Source: Gammaproteobacteria bacterium (lineage in GTDB: Bacteria; Pseudomonadota; Gammaproteobacteria; VBWC01). From it: a stretch of DNA of 64,000 nucleotides. The position numbers were made by a program, and so were the translations under genes. Of this stretch, positions 7,932 through 16,705 are shown one piece after another. The stretch's first letter is position 1. Each line of letters starts with the position of its first letter. The DNA lies in the NCBI GenBank assembly GCA_006218035.1, contig VBWC01000011.1, positions 91,234 through 155,233 of the forward strand, read 5' to 3'. The notes beneath the pieces are model-generated. The model had not been told where the DNA came from and ran no database searches. It saw nothing but the letters and a program-made list of their open reading frames with translations.

Positions 7932-9157
7932 AGCGGCAGGCCTCTGGCGAGCCGCGTCTGGCGGCCGGCCAGCCCCATCGTCTGGCGCGTCAGCAGATGT
8001 TTCGCCGCGGGCAATATATCCACGGCGAGCAGCCCGAGGTTACGTGCCCAGGCGATGGGTGGTAATGGACTGGAGAATATGCGCACCAGGCCGTCGGTGA
8101 ACGCGATGACCCGCTGCTGATCGCCGCGCCGCCACTGTGCATAGCGTTGCAGCGCCGTCAGCGCGCCCGGATCCGCGCCACCGGCGCTCGTCTGGGCGAC
8201 GATTTCGGCAAGTACCGCGACATCGCGCAGGCCAAGATTGAATCCCTGGCCCGCCACGGGGTGCAGCGTATGTGCCGCGTTACCGATCAACGCAACGCGC
8301 GATCGGACGTGCGCGGCGACACGATTCAGCGACAACGGATAGGCGTGACGGGTGCCGATGCGTTCGAACCGGCCGAGCCGGTAACCAAAGCGTTGCTGCA
8401 ATGCACTCAGGAACTTGATGTCGCCTAGCCCCATTAGCGCGTCGACGTCTTCATTGCGCGCCGTCCAGACCAGCGCGCAGCGGTTGTCCGTCATCGGCAG
8501 CAGTGCGAGCGGGCCGCTATCGGTGAAGCGTTCATAGGCCGTGCCAAGGTGCGGCCGACCGGGGGTGACGTTGCTGATAATCGCTGTCTGACCATAATCC
8601 CAGCGACGTGCGGGTATGTCGAGTAAGCGGCGCACTGCCGAGTTGGCGCCATCGGCGCCGACCAGCAGCAACGTGGTGACGGTGCGTTCGGCGCCGTTGT
8701 CGTTGATGGTCACAGTGGCGGCGTCACCGTCAATCTGCAACCCGGTCAGTGTCGCCGGGCTGAGCAGGTCGATATCCGGCCGGGCGGCGAGCATAGCGCC
8801 GAACAACGCTCCCAGTATGCGGTTTTCGATCACGTAGCCCAATGCATCGACCCGTTCACGTGCCGCGTCGAGACGCGTGATGCCAAAGCGGCCGCGGTCG
8901 GAGATATGGATGTTTCGTATCGGTGTCGCGTAGTCCGCAAGCGGCTGCCATAGCCCCATGGTTTCGAAGATACGCCGCGTACCGTAGGCAAGGGCGATCG
9001 AGCGGTCATCGTAGCCGGGTTGGGAGGCGGCGCCGAACGGTACCGCCTCGATAACGCCGATCCGTAACCGCCGGTCGCGCAGCGCGCACGCGAGACTGGC
9101 ACCGACCATGCCGCCGCCGACGATCAGGATGTCGTAGTCCGTCTTGCGCGGCGTCAT
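7928..9157 (-). CDS. ubiH: 2-octaprenyl-6-methoxyphenol hydroxylase
   Basis: This 409-residue FAD monooxygenase of ubiquinone biosynthesis carries ILIVGGGMVGASLACAL at the N-terminus, LLVGADGANSAVR in the middle, and VALIGNAAHTLHPVAGQGFNLGLRD near the C-terminus. In the last motif the usual GDAAH is GNAAH, as commonly found in UbiH. It starts directly at the pepP stop and overlaps ubiI by 4 nt. The pepP-ubiH-ubiI order is conserved across gammaproteobacteria and supports the UbiH assignment over UbiF. The protein probably joins the soluble Ubi complex. Confidence 0.92.
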   Translation of the reverse strand: MTPRKTDYDILIVGGGMVGASLACALRDRRLRIGVIEAVPFGAASQPGYDDRSIALAYGTRRIFETMGLWQPLADYATPIRNIHISDRGRFGITRLDAARERVDALGYVIENRILGALFGAMLAARPDIDLLSPATLTGLQIDGDAATVTINDNGAERTVTTLLLVGADGANSAVRRLLDIPARRWDYGQTAIISNVTPGRPHLGTAYERFTDSGPLALLPMTDNRCALVWTARNEDVDALMGLGDIKFLSALQQRFGYRLGRFERIGTRHAYPLSLNRVAAHVRSRVALIGNAAHTLHPVAGQGFNLGLRDVAVLAEIVAQTSAGGADPGALTALQRYAQWRRGDQQRVIAFTDGLVRIFSSPLPPIAWARNLGLLAVDILPAAKHLLTRQTMGLAGRQTRLARGLPL

Positions 9158-10573
9158 TCAGCGGCCGCCGGCGGCCATCAGCGCCTCGATATCATCGACC
9201 GTTTTCGGCGCCGCCTCGGTCAGTACCTGGTTGCCGGCACGGGTGACGAGTACGTCGTCCTCGATCCTGATGCCGATCTTCCACCACTTCTTCGCGACGC
9301 CGCGCGTGCCGGACGGTATATACAATCCGGGTTCCACGGTCAGCACCATGCCGGGTTTGAGCTGGCGCCATTTGTTTTCGGTCTTGTAATCGCCGACATC
9401 GTGCACATCCAGCCCCAGCCAGTGGCCGGTGCGGTGCATATAGAATTTGCGGTAGGCGTCCTGCCTGATCAGCGTCGTCACGTCGCCTTTCAGCAGGCCA
9501 AGCTCCACCAGTCCCCGGGTCAGCGTGCGCACCGCTGCGTCGTGCGGGGCGTTCCAGGGGTTGCCGGGCCGAACCTGCCGAATGGCGGCATGCTGCGCCG
9601 CAAGCACGATTTCATAGATCGCGCGCTGTTCCTTGCTGAAACGGCCGCTGACCGGAAAGGTCCGGGTAACGTCGGCCGCGTAACCTTGGTGCTCGGCACC
9701 CGCGTCGATCAGTAACAGATCGCCGTCGCGCAGCTCGGCGTCGTTCGCGGTGTAGTGCAGCACGCAGCTGTTGTTGCCGCTGGCGACAATCGGCGGGTAG
9801 GCCGTCTCGCGGCAGCCGCCGTACATGAATTCGTGGCGCAGCTCCGCCTCGATCTGGAATTCGGTCATGCCGGGCCGGCACAGCCGCATCGCGCGCCGGT
9901 GCGCCGCGGTTGTCACCCGTGCGGCATGACGCATCACGTCGATCTCGGCGCGATTCTTGATCAGGCGCATTTCATTCAGCACATGATCGAGCGCGACGAA
10001 ATCGACCGGCGTATGAGCGCCGGTGCGATAGCGCTTGCGCACCTCGTTCAACCAGTCCGTCAACCGGGTGTCGAGATCGCTCTGGTAGCCCATCGCATGA
10101 AACACCCGCTTCGCCTTTTCCAGCAGACCGGGCATGATCTTGTCCACCTGATCGATCGCAAAGGCCACATCGGCGCCGTAGATCCGGCACGCGCCGTCCT
10201 GGCCGGCGTAGCGTCCGCACCAGCGCTCCACCTCCGGGTTATGTTTGCGGCAGAACAGAATATATTCGCCTTCGGGGCGACCGGCGACGAGCACAGCGAT
10301 CGCGTGCGGTTCCGGAAAACCGGTCAGGTAAAGAAAACTGCTGTCCTGGCGATACGGGTGCTCAACCTCGCGGTTGCGCATCTTCACCGGGGCGGCCGCG
10401 ATGATCGCGACGCCCCCCTTGCCCATTTTTTTCAGCAGTTTCTGCCGGCGACGGGCGAACTCCTCCGCGTCGACGGATACGCTATCGCCATGTGAACTTA
10501 TACCCGGCGAGGCCGAGTGATCGACCGTCACCGCATCGGGCCGGCGCTTTCTGTCAGTGGATGACCGGTTCAT
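9158..10573 (-). CDS. pepP: Xaa-Pro aminopeptidase P
   Basis: This 471-residue dinuclear-metal peptidase removes N-terminal residues preceding proline. The metal ligands of the pita-bread fold are all visible: two Asp in LLIDAGAEHQGYAADVTRTF, His in HRTGHWLGLDVHDVG, Glu in TVEPGLYI and Glu in RIEDDVL. About 32 residues precede the conserved EEFARRRQKLL start of the family, so the true start may lie inside (a GTG at 10531 is in frame), but the ATG at 10573 overlaps the ygfB end by 20 nt and would be translationally coupled. It is second in ygfB-pepP-ubiH-ubiI. Confidence 0.93.
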   Translation of the reverse strand: MNRSSTDRKRRPDAVTVDHSASPGISSHGDSVSVDAEEFARRRQKLLKKMGKGGVAIIAAAPVKMRNREVEHPYRQDSSFLYLTGFPEPHAIAVLVAGRPEGEYILFCRKHNPEVERWCGRYAGQDGACRIYGADVAFAIDQVDKIMPGLLEKAKRVFHAMGYQSDLDTRLTDWLNEVRKRYRTGAHTPVDFVALDHVLNEMRLIKNRAEIDVMRHAARVTTAAHRRAMRLCRPGMTEFQIEAELRHEFMYGGCRETAYPPIVASGNNSCVLHYTANDAELRDGDLLLIDAGAEHQGYAADVTRTFPVSGRFSKEQRAIYEIVLAAQHAAIRQVRPGNPWNAPHDAAVRTLTRGLVELGLLKGDVTTLIRQDAYRKFYMHRTGHWLGLDVHDVGDYKTENKWRQLKPGMVLTVEPGLYIPSGTRGVAKKWWKIGIRIEDDVLVTRAGNQVLTEAAPKTVDDIEALMAAGGR

Positions 10574-11153
10574 CGGGCGCCTGGTCGCTGTTCAGATGTT
10601 GTAACTCCGCATGCAGCAACAGCACGCCGATGCGCAGGTATTCGACGATTTCCACGTAGGCGTTTTCCTCTTCCTCATCCTCGACTACGGCCGCCGGATC
10701 GGTGCGGGTGAGATCGATCAGGTCCTGCATGAATTCGTTGATTTCGTCCGGCAGACGGTCGAAGTCCTCGAAGCCCGCGGTGCCCAGTCCGTAGAGGAAT
10801 CCCTTGCACCAGTTCATCAGCGCTTCCATGCGGATATTCAGGGGCAGTTCGTCAGCGGGCAGTAACAGCCGGAAGCTTAGTTCCGGATCACGCAGCTGGC
10901 GCAAGGTCTCCTGGCGCAGCGCATCCAGTAGCGGGTCATGCCCGGGCGCTACGGTGAGTTCCGGGTCAGGCGGCATGTCTGTGCCGACAATACCGGAAAT
11001 GTGCGGTGCCAACGCCGCCTCGTACTCGGCGCTGTTATCGACGCATAGCAGGCCGCAGAGCGTGCCATGATGTCCGGCGGCATCTTCGTCGCTGCCGATT
11101 TGCTGAAGGGCTGCTGATATTTCCGCATGATTCGCCATCGCAAACTTGGTCAT
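10554..11153 (-). CDS. ygfB: YgfB/UPF0149 family protein
   Basis: This 199-residue acidic helical protein belongs to the UPF0149 family (YgfB/YecA). Landmarks are HGTLCGLLC near the start, NWCKGFLYGLG, and the C-terminal ENAYVEIVEYLRIGVLLLHAEL. The molecular role in most species is unsettled; in Pseudomonas YgfB is reported to modulate an antibiotic-resistance regulon. The position upstream of pepP-ubiH is conserved. The ATG at 11153 was chosen over a TTG at 11165 and an ATG at 11138; none has a strong ribosome site. It is divergent from the zapA operon across about 200 nt. Confidence 0.9.
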   Translation of the reverse strand: MTKFAMANHAEISAALQQIGSDEDAAGHHGTLCGLLCVDNSAEYEAALAPHISGIVGTDMPPDPELTVAPGHDPLLDALRQETLRQLRDPELSFRLLLPADELPLNIRMEALMNWCKGFLYGLGTAGFEDFDRLPDEINEFMQDLIDLTRTDPAAVVEDEEEENAYVEIVEYLRIGVLLLHAELQHLNSDQAPDEPVIH

Positions 11154-11360
11154 GATGTTATACAAGGTTGGCGGAGAGAGTGATGGAGGGCGCCCGCTTC
11201 TTATTTGAAATCAGTAAATTAAGATCGGCATAACATCGCTTTGCAGGCTGGCCCCGATGCGCCTGTGCCGACCATCCTACCACTTGTCGCCGCCGATACT
11301 CAAAGTATCGCCTGACGCGCAGCCGTTGACCAGTATTTGGGCGCCATCTATATTGAACGG

Positions 11361-11612
11361 ATGAAACCAGTAAAAACCAGAGCCCGCGCGCCGAAGCACG
11401 CGTCATCGGCGGAACAGGAAATGACCAAGCTTGAGTACTGGGTCGATGAATTGCTCAAGACCTGCGAACGTCTTGCCAAGGAAAATCGTCTGTTGCGTGC
11501 ACAGGAATCGGAGTTGTTGTCCGGCCGTGAACGCTTGACTGAAAGGAACGAGCGGGCACGTGATCGCGTTGAAGCGATGATCATGCGGCTTAAAGCATTG
11601 GAAAAGAATTGA
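11361..11612 (+). CDS. ZapB-like coiled-coil protein (TIGR02449 family)
   Basis: This 83-residue protein is a short, highly charged coiled coil: LEYWVDELLKTCERLAKENRLLR followed by a heptad-rich C-terminus. Small proteins of this kind (TIGR02449 family) sit immediately before zapA in many gammaproteobacteria and are thought to act with the division ring in the manner of ZapB. The ATG at 11361 is preferred to a TTG at 11337; an internal ATG at 11421 is also possible. Its stop overlaps the zapA start by one base, so the two are translated together. Confidence 0.8.
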   Translation: MKPVKTRARAPKHASSAEQEMTKLEYWVDELLKTCERLAKENRLLRAQESELLSGRERLTERNERARDRVEAMIMRLKALEKN

Positions 11613-11920
11613 TGAGCAGCAAGCTGGTGCCGGTGTCGGTACAAATACTCGACAAGGAATACCGGGTCGCCTGTCCCGAAGAGGAGCGCGACGAATTGCT
11701 GGCGTCCGGACGCCATCTCAACCAGAAGATGAAGGAAGTCCGTGATGCCGGCAGGGTTGTCGGGGTCGACCGGATTGCAGTGATGGTCGCGCTCAATATG
11801 GCACATGATGTGTTGTACCGTGCGACTGATGACGACGCCGACGTGCCGAACAGAAGGGTACAGTTATTGCAGCAGAAAATTGAAAAGGTGCTGCACAAGC
11901 TCAATCAAATCGAGCTATGA
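11612..11920 (+). CDS. zapA: Cell division protein ZapA
   Basis: This 102-residue protein binds and cross-links FtsZ filaments. It has the family pattern VPVSVQILDKEYRVACPEEE, then the long C-terminal dimerisation helix beginning at DRIAVMVALNMAHDVL. The ATG at 11612 overlaps the stop of the upstream coiled-coil gene (TGATG); a TTG one codon earlier is less likely. The 6S RNA gene and ygfA follow, which is the typical gammaproteobacterial order and strengthens the call. Confidence 0.93.
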   Translation: MSSKLVPVSVQILDKEYRVACPEEERDELLASGRHLNQKMKEVRDAGRVVGVDRIAVMVALNMAHDVLYRATDDDADVPNRRVQLLQQKIEKVLHKLNQIEL

Positions 11921-11953
11921 ATGTCGGCGGTTGCCGATATAGAATGGGGTACA

Positions 11954-12141
11954 GGCGTCCCCTGCGACGTTCGAGAGCAGACTGGGTATTATCTTGAGCC
12001 TAACTGCGTACCCTGGGAACGAAATGTCGATGTTGTTGTGCATGTCTGCCTTCGGCGGAAAGCCTGATACATCGCAATGAGTGCCCACTTGAGCCCTTGG
12101 TTCAAGAGCGAAGGTCTGCAGCGGCGTAGGCGGGGGGCGCC
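11954..12141 (+). ncRNA. ssrS: 6S RNA
   Basis: The segment between zapA and the 5-formyl-THF cyclo-ligase gene is the conserved location of 6S RNA, which sequesters RNA polymerase holoenzyme in stationary phase. The termini pair: GGCGTCCCC at 11954-11962 with GGGGGCGCC ending at 12141. The 3' part contains CTTGAGCCCTTGGTTCAAG followed by GGTCTGCAGCGGCG, closely resembling the corresponding 6S segment of E. coli. The length of about 188 nt fits (184 in E. coli). A T-rich stretch follows the 3' end. Ends are estimated from the closing stem. Confidence 0.88.
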
Positions 12142-12181
12142 TCTTTATATCTGCCTGCTCCCGATGCCGTTATCCGCACTC

Positions 12182-12208
12182 CATTCGTTGCATTCGTTGC
12201 ATTCGTTG
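12182..12208. repeat. Three tandem copies of a 9-bp unit between 6S RNA and ygfA
   Basis: The unit CATTCGTTG occurs three times head to tail (12182, 12191, 12200). It lies 27 nt before the GTG start of the cyclo-ligase gene, so slippage here could alter the leader length. No function is known. Confidence 0.9.
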
Positions 12209-12235
12209 AAACCCCGACGGTAGAAATCGCCACCC

Positions 12236-12853
12236 GTGTCGTCCAAGGCCGATCTCCGCAAACAGATGCGCCGCCAGCGGCGTGATCTGTCGGCTCAGCA
12301 GCGTCGGGCGTCCGCCGAACAGATGGCATATCACGTGGCGGGAAGCGCGTTGTTCCGCCGTAGTCGGCATATCGCCGGTTACGTCGCCAACGATGGTGAA
12401 CTCGATCCGATGCCCCTCGTCGAGATCGCCTGGGCCATGCAAAAGACCTGCTATCTGCCGGTGCTGGACGCGTTGCACCCCAGCCGCCTGTGGTTTACCC
12501 CCTATTTCCCCGACAGCGAACTGGTGCCAAACCGGTTCGGTATACCCGAACCGAAAGTGTTGCGGCGCCGGCGGGTACCGCCATGGCGACTGGATCTGAT
12601 GTTGGTGCCGCTGGTAGGTTTTGACGCTGACGGTAACCGGCTCGGCATGGGCGGCGGTTTCTATGATCAAACACTGGCGTTTCTGCAGCGCCGCCGCTGT
12701 TGGAAGAAGCCCCGGCTGCTGGGGGTCGCCTACGATTTCCAGCAGGTGAACCGCCTGCCGGCGGAATCGTGGGATATTCCGCTCGATGGCATTGCAACCG
12801 AGTCATGCATTCACGTCATCGATCGCGGTCGAACGGGGCGCTCAGGAGTCTGA
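12236..12853 (+). CDS. ygfA: 5-formyltetrahydrofolate cyclo-ligase
   Basis: This 205-residue enzyme converts 5-formyl-THF to 5,10-methenyl-THF with ATP, recycling a storage or inhibitory folate. Family motifs are ADLRKQMRRQRRDLS at the N-terminus, FGIPEP in the middle, and LVPLVGFDADGNRLGMGGGFYDQTL near residue 140. The start is the GTG at 12236. It follows 6S RNA as in other gammaproteobacteria and overlaps no gene; its stop is 3 nt before the EVE gene. The folate link to the gcv operon 9 kb away is only thematic. Confidence 0.93.
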   Translation: MSSKADLRKQMRRQRRDLSAQQRRASAEQMAYHVAGSALFRRSRHIAGYVANDGELDPMPLVEIAWAMQKTCYLPVLDALHPSRLWFTPYFPDSELVPNRFGIPEPKVLRRRRVPPWRLDLMLVPLVGFDADGNRLGMGGGFYDQTLAFLQRRRCWKKPRLLGVAYDFQQVNRLPAESWDIPLDGIATESCIHVIDRGRTGRSGV

Positions 12854-12856
12854 TGG

Positions 12857-13321
12857 ATGCGCTATTGGCTGCTGAAATCCGAGCCGGAAACATTCAGTAT
12901 CGACGATCTCAAAAGCCGTTCGGATCGCACTGAGCACTGGGACGGCGTGCGGAATTACCAGGCGAGAAACATGTTGCGCGACGGTCTGAAGAAAGGCGAT
13001 CTTGCGTTCTTTTATCATTCGAATTGCGATCAGCCCGGGATCGCGGGTGTTGTTGAAGTTGTCAGAGAAGGTTATCCCGACTTTACAGCGTTTGATCCGG
13101 ACTCCGACCACTTTGATCCCAAAAGCACACCCGATACGCCGCGTTGGTACATGGTGGATGTCCGGTTCAAGCGCACTTTGAGGCGCGTCATCACCCTGGC
13201 GGAACTCAAGCGACATCCGCTGTTGCACGAGATGCCGTTGCTTGCACGTGGCAATCGTCTGTCAGTAATGCCGGTTACCAAGGTGCAGTGGAACTACATT
13301 CTGTCGCTCGTCCAGCGTTGA
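12857..13321 (+). CDS. EVE domain-containing protein
   Basis: This 154-residue protein is a single EVE domain, a PUA/YTH-like fold that binds modified bases in nucleic acids. It begins MRYWLLKSEPETFSIDDL, followed by WDGVRNYQARNMLRDGLKKGDLAFFYHSN and the C-terminal NRLSVMPVTKVQWNYIL, all typical. The ATG at 12857 follows an AGGAG site and lies 3 nt after the ygfA stop. Stand-alone EVE proteins commonly neighbour this folate gene in proteobacteria, and their cellular role is not settled. Roles in RNA modification or modified-DNA sensing have been proposed. Confidence 0.92.
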   Translation: MRYWLLKSEPETFSIDDLKSRSDRTEHWDGVRNYQARNMLRDGLKKGDLAFFYHSNCDQPGIAGVVEVVREGYPDFTAFDPDSDHFDPKSTPDTPRWYMVDVRFKRTLRRVITLAELKRHPLLHEMPLLARGNRLSVMPVTKVQWNYILSLVQR

Positions 13322-13812
13322 TCGAAGGTTGTTTCGTATCGCAACCGGTGATTAGTTTTTACATTCGAGCCGCGGTTAACACAGTCGACGCGTTGACCGA
13401 TTGATTGCGCGGGTCACCGGGAAATCGTAGTTACACGCATGTTTTTTGCCAAATTTCGTAAAAAAATCGATCATTCACCAGGTTTTTGTTGTGCCCATAC
13501 AACATTTTTCTGTTTTTCTGATTGGCGCAGTTCATGTCACATGATCATCGCATGAAAGATTTTTTTGTGATCATGTCGTCATGCGCAAACGTTCGCGCAA
13601 TCAAAAACTGGTTTGCCGAATACGCTGTCGTGCATGCAGATGCGCAATCGCGAATTAAAAAAAATCCTAAACTCTTTTGTGATGTCGACGATATAGCGAA
13701 CTAGACAATGAAAATGGAGTGATGTTAAAAAGTAGATTGCTGGAAAAAAAACTAGCAATATATAAAAAGACGTTTATACTAATTTCCGGACCAACACCCT
13801 GGAGGAAAGAAG
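13322..13812. other. AT-rich intergenic region upstream of the histone-like gene
   Basis: About 490 nt without a convincing gene. The sequence is markedly AT-rich compared with its surroundings, with many A and T runs near 13450-13520 and 13730-13790. At 13582-13599 there is an 18-bp near-palindrome (TGCGCAAAC then GTTCGCGCA, one mismatched pair) that could be a regulator site. A GGAGG ribosome site stands just before 13813. The region presumably carries the promoter of the lysine-rich protein. Confidence 0.6.
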
Positions 13813-14010
13813 ATGGCAAAGAAACGAGCCACCTCTAAAAAGAAGACAGCAACAAAGAAGAAAGCAGTAAAGAGACGCACCGCCAAGAAGAAAGGCGGCG
13901 CAAAGAAGAAAACAGTAAAACGTACCGCGAAGAAGAAAGCGGCCAAAAAGAAAACCGCTAAGAAGAAGGCAGCCAAGAAGAGAAAGACTGCCAAGAAAAA
14001 AGCCAAGTAG
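13813..14010 (+). CDS. Histone H1-like lysine/alanine-rich DNA-binding protein
   Basis: This 65-residue protein consists almost only of Lys, Ala, Thr and Arg in degenerate repeats of the type (A/T)(A/V)KKK. It has no globular domain and resembles the C-terminal tail of eukaryotic histone H1 and the Hc1/AlgP-type bacterial homologues. Such proteins bind DNA or RNA non-specifically and can compact the nucleoid. A strong GGAGGA site precedes the ATG and two strong terminators follow, so it is a compact, probably highly expressed single gene. Repetitive coding DNA makes its length prone to vary between strains. Confidence 0.88.
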   Translation: MAKKRATSKKKTATKKKAVKRRTAKKKGGAKKKTVKRTAKKKAAKKKTAKKKAAKKRKTAKKKAK

Positions 14011-14024
14011 TCATTTGGCTGACT

Positions 14025-14056
14025 AACCACAGGCCTCATCGGGGTCTGTGGTTTTT
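14025..14056 (+). terminator. Intrinsic terminator of the histone-like gene
   Basis: An 8-bp stem (AACCACAG at 14025-14032 with CTGTGGTT at 14046-14053) has a 13-nt loop and ends in a T-run, 14 nt after the stop codon. Confidence 0.88.
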
Positions 14057-14057
14057 C

Positions 14058-14095
14058 AAAAAAAGGCGAAAAGGCACGAGCTTTTCGCCTTTTTT
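14058..14095. terminator. Second, bidirectional terminator between the histone-like gene and ilvA
   Basis: A 15-bp stem (A-run plus GGCGAAAAG at 14058-14073 with CTTTTCGCC plus a T-run at 14081-14095) carries A-tracts on one side and T-tracts on the other. It can therefore terminate transcription from both the histone-like gene and the convergent ilvA gene. Confidence 0.88.
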
Positions 14096-14124
14096 TTCGC
14101 CTCGCGATCCGGGGCCGGGTATCG

Positions 14125-15645
14125 CTAACTACTGCTTAAAAACAGCTGATAGGCGGGGTTGCCGGTTTCATCGCGACAGGTGTAACCGAGCTTATTGAGG
14201 AACGCATCGAACTGCTTGCGATCCGCCGGCGGTACCTGAACACCCATCAATACTCGGCCGTAGGCCGCACCATGATTCCGGTAGTGAAACAGGCTGATGT
14301 TCCAGCGTTCGCTCATGCAGGTCAGAAATTGCAGCAGCGCGCCCGGCCGTTCGGGAAATTCGAACCGGTAGAGAATTTCGTTCTCTATCCCCGGGGCGGT
14401 GCCGCCCACCATGTAACGGACGTGCAGCTTGGCCATTTCGTTGTCGGTCATGTCGACCACCTGGTACTTCAGGCGGCGCAGGTGTTTGACCAGTTCTTCC
14501 CGCTCGTTTTTGCCGGCGGCCAGCTCGATGCCAGCGAACACGTGTGCCTGACGGTTATCCATGTAGCGATAATTGAATTCGGTAAAGGCGCGTTTGCCGA
14601 TGGCCTTGCAGAACTTGTAGAAGCTGCCGGGCTGCTCCGGAATGGTCACGGCCAGCAGTGCTTCGCGCCGTTCGCCGAGTTCCGCGCGCTCGGCGACGTA
14701 GCGCAGCCGGTCGAAATTGATGTTCGCCCCGCTGTCTATCGCCACCAGGTGCTGGTCCTTGACGCCGCTACGCTCGACGTATTTCTTGAGCCCGGCCACG
14801 GCTAGCGCGCCTGCCGGTTCGGCGATCGAGCGGGTATCCTCAAATATATCCATAATCGCCGCGCATATTTCATCGCTGCTGACCAGGATGACTTCATCGA
14901 CGCACTTGCGGGCGAGCCGGAACGTCTCCTTGCCGACCTGCCGCACCGCGACGCCGTCGGCGAAGATGCCGATCTGATCCAGGACTACGCGTTTGCCGTG
15001 GCGCAACGCCTGTTCCATGCTTGGCGCGTCGTCCGGCTCGACACCGATCACCTTGATATCCGGTCGCAGGTATTTCGCATAGGTGCCGACGCCGGCAATC
15101 AGGCCTCCGCCACCGACGGGCACAAAGAGGGCGTGCACGCTGCCGGTATGCTGGTGGAAGATCTCCCGGGCGATGGTGCCCTGGCCGGCGATGACATCCG
15201 GATCGTCATAGGGATGGATAAACGTCAGCTTCTTCTGCTTCGCGAGTTCCTGGGCGTGCTGGTACGCGTCGTCATAATAGTCGCCGAACAACACGATTTT
15301 TGCACCGAAATCGCGTACCGCGGACACCTTGATCGGCGGAGTCGTCGTGGGCATCACGATCAAGGCCTTGATGCCGAGCCGTTGTGCCGACATGGCGACG
15401 CCCTGGGCATGATTGCCCGCCGACGCGGCGATAACCCCGCGGCGGCGCTCGGCCGGCGTCAGATTGACCAGCTTGTTGTATGCGCCGCGCAGCTTGAACG
15501 AAAAGACCGGCTGCAGATCCTCGCGCTTCAGCAAAACGTGGTTGCCAAGATTTCGGGACAGCTTGGGCATCGGATCGAGCGGGGTTTCCACGGCAATGTC
15601 GTAAACCCGTGCGTTCAGTATTTTCTTGATGTATTGGTCAGTCAT
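14125..15645 (-). CDS. ilvA: Threonine deaminase, biosynthetic
   Basis: This 506-residue PLP enzyme converts threonine to 2-oxobutanoate, the first step of isoleucine synthesis. The PLP lysine is K51 in SFKLRGAYNK; the phosphate-binding loop is VGGGGLIAGVG. The C-terminal 170 residues form the two ACT-like regulatory modules (ALLAVTIPEQPGSFYKFC and YRFEFPERPGALLQFL) that give isoleucine inhibition and valine activation. The full length distinguishes it from the short catabolic TdcB. It is divergent from rpiA, a common arrangement in this class. Confidence 0.96.
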   Translation of the reverse strand: MTDQYIKKILNARVYDIAVETPLDPMPKLSRNLGNHVLLKREDLQPVFSFKLRGAYNKLVNLTPAERRRGVIAASAGNHAQGVAMSAQRLGIKALIVMPTTTPPIKVSAVRDFGAKIVLFGDYYDDAYQHAQELAKQKKLTFIHPYDDPDVIAGQGTIAREIFHQHTGSVHALFVPVGGGGLIAGVGTYAKYLRPDIKVIGVEPDDAPSMEQALRHGKRVVLDQIGIFADGVAVRQVGKETFRLARKCVDEVILVSSDEICAAIMDIFEDTRSIAEPAGALAVAGLKKYVERSGVKDQHLVAIDSGANINFDRLRYVAERAELGERREALLAVTIPEQPGSFYKFCKAIGKRAFTEFNYRYMDNRQAHVFAGIELAAGKNEREELVKHLRRLKYQVVDMTDNEMAKLHVRYMVGGTAPGIENEILYRFEFPERPGALLQFLTCMSERWNISLFHYRNHGAAYGRVLMGVQVPPADRKQFDAFLNKLGYTCRDETGNPAYQLFLSSS

Positions 15646-15822
15646 GGCGCCAAATCTATCATCAGCATGACGCCGCTGTCAGTGTTTGCGAAGAATAATC
15701 GCGTTTTTCCGGTAGCGACGTGCCACCCGTATCGGGACAGGTAAACGATTGCCGGCTCTTTTCACGCATTAGTGGCGAAGGGTATGATTCGATGAACGGG
15801 TACGGTGATTTCGGGGGAGCGA

Positions 15823-16479
15823 ATGACTAAGGACGAAATGAAAAAGGCGGTTGCCGAGGCGGCGCTGACCTATGTCGAAGCAGGCACCGTCATCGGCGTC
15901 GGCACCGGCTCCACGGCCAATTTCTTCATCGACGCGCTGGCGCGCATCAAGCACCGCATCGACGGCACGGTCGCCAGTTCGCTCGCCACGGAAAAGCGGC
16001 TCAAATCGCACGGCATCCCGGTGCTCGAACTCAACGAGGTCGACGGCCTGTCGGTCTACGTCGACGGCGCCGACGAGTCCAACCACTACCTGCAACTGAT
16101 CAAGGGCGGTGGCGGGGCACTGACGCGCGAAAAGATCGTCGCCGCCGCCAGCCGCACGTTCGTCTGTATCGCCGACGAATCCAAGCTCGTCGACATGCTC
16201 GGCGCGTTCCCGCTGCCGATCGAGGTCATCCCGATGGCACGCAGCTTCGTCGCCCGCCAGATGGTCAAGCTCGGCGGCAAGCCGGCATTGCGCGAAGGCT
16301 TCACGACCGACAACGGCAACCTCATCATCGACGTCCATAACCTCGAAATCATGGAACCCGCCAAGTTCGAGGCCGAGCTGAACAACATTCCCGGCGTCGT
16401 GACCAATGGATTATTCGCCCTGCGCCCGGCCGATGTACTGCTGCTCGGCACGCCGAACGGGGTCAGAACGATTACCTGA
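15823..16479 (+). CDS. rpiA: Ribose-5-phosphate isomerase A
   Basis: This 218-residue enzyme interconverts ribose-5-phosphate and ribulose-5-phosphate in the pentose phosphate pathway. Motifs are [17 protein letters not shown], the acidic [28 protein letters not shown] active-site region, and the [12 protein letters not shown] loop. The ATG at 15823 is preceded by GGGGGAG; an in-frame upstream ATG at 15805 lacks a ribosome site. It is divergent from ilvA. Nothing unusual is seen. Confidence 0.96.
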   Translation: MTKDEMKKAVAEAALTYVEAGTVIGVGTGSTANFFIDALARIKHRIDGTVASSLATEKRLKSHGIPVLELNEVDGLSVYVDGADESNHYLQLIKGGGGALTREKIVAAASRTFVCIADESKLVDMLGAFPLPIEVIPMARSFVARQMVKLGGKPALREGFTTDNGNLIIDVHNLEIMEPAKFEAELNNIPGVVTNGLFALRPADVLLLGTPNGVRTIT

Positions 16480-16705
16480 CCGTCCAGCGACGCCATCGTC
16501 GCGGTGAGCGAAGGAAGAAGCCAGCGCGGCGCCCCGTTTTGGTTGAGTGAGGGACTTGGGCCAGGTCTTGCATTGCAACATCACTCACCGATCTGATCAA
16601 ATTGGACCGGAATGCGGACCCTGAGCGCCGACCTGCGGATTGCTCGCTCTGCCGGGGAACTTTGGTGAGTCCGGTCGCGTCACCGTTTATTCAAGGACGG
16701 AGTCA

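Noticed and set aside
13522..13704. A 60-codon open frame in the AT-rich gap before the histone-like gene
   Set aside because: No ribosome site, no recognisable family and a composition like the surrounding non-coding DNA.
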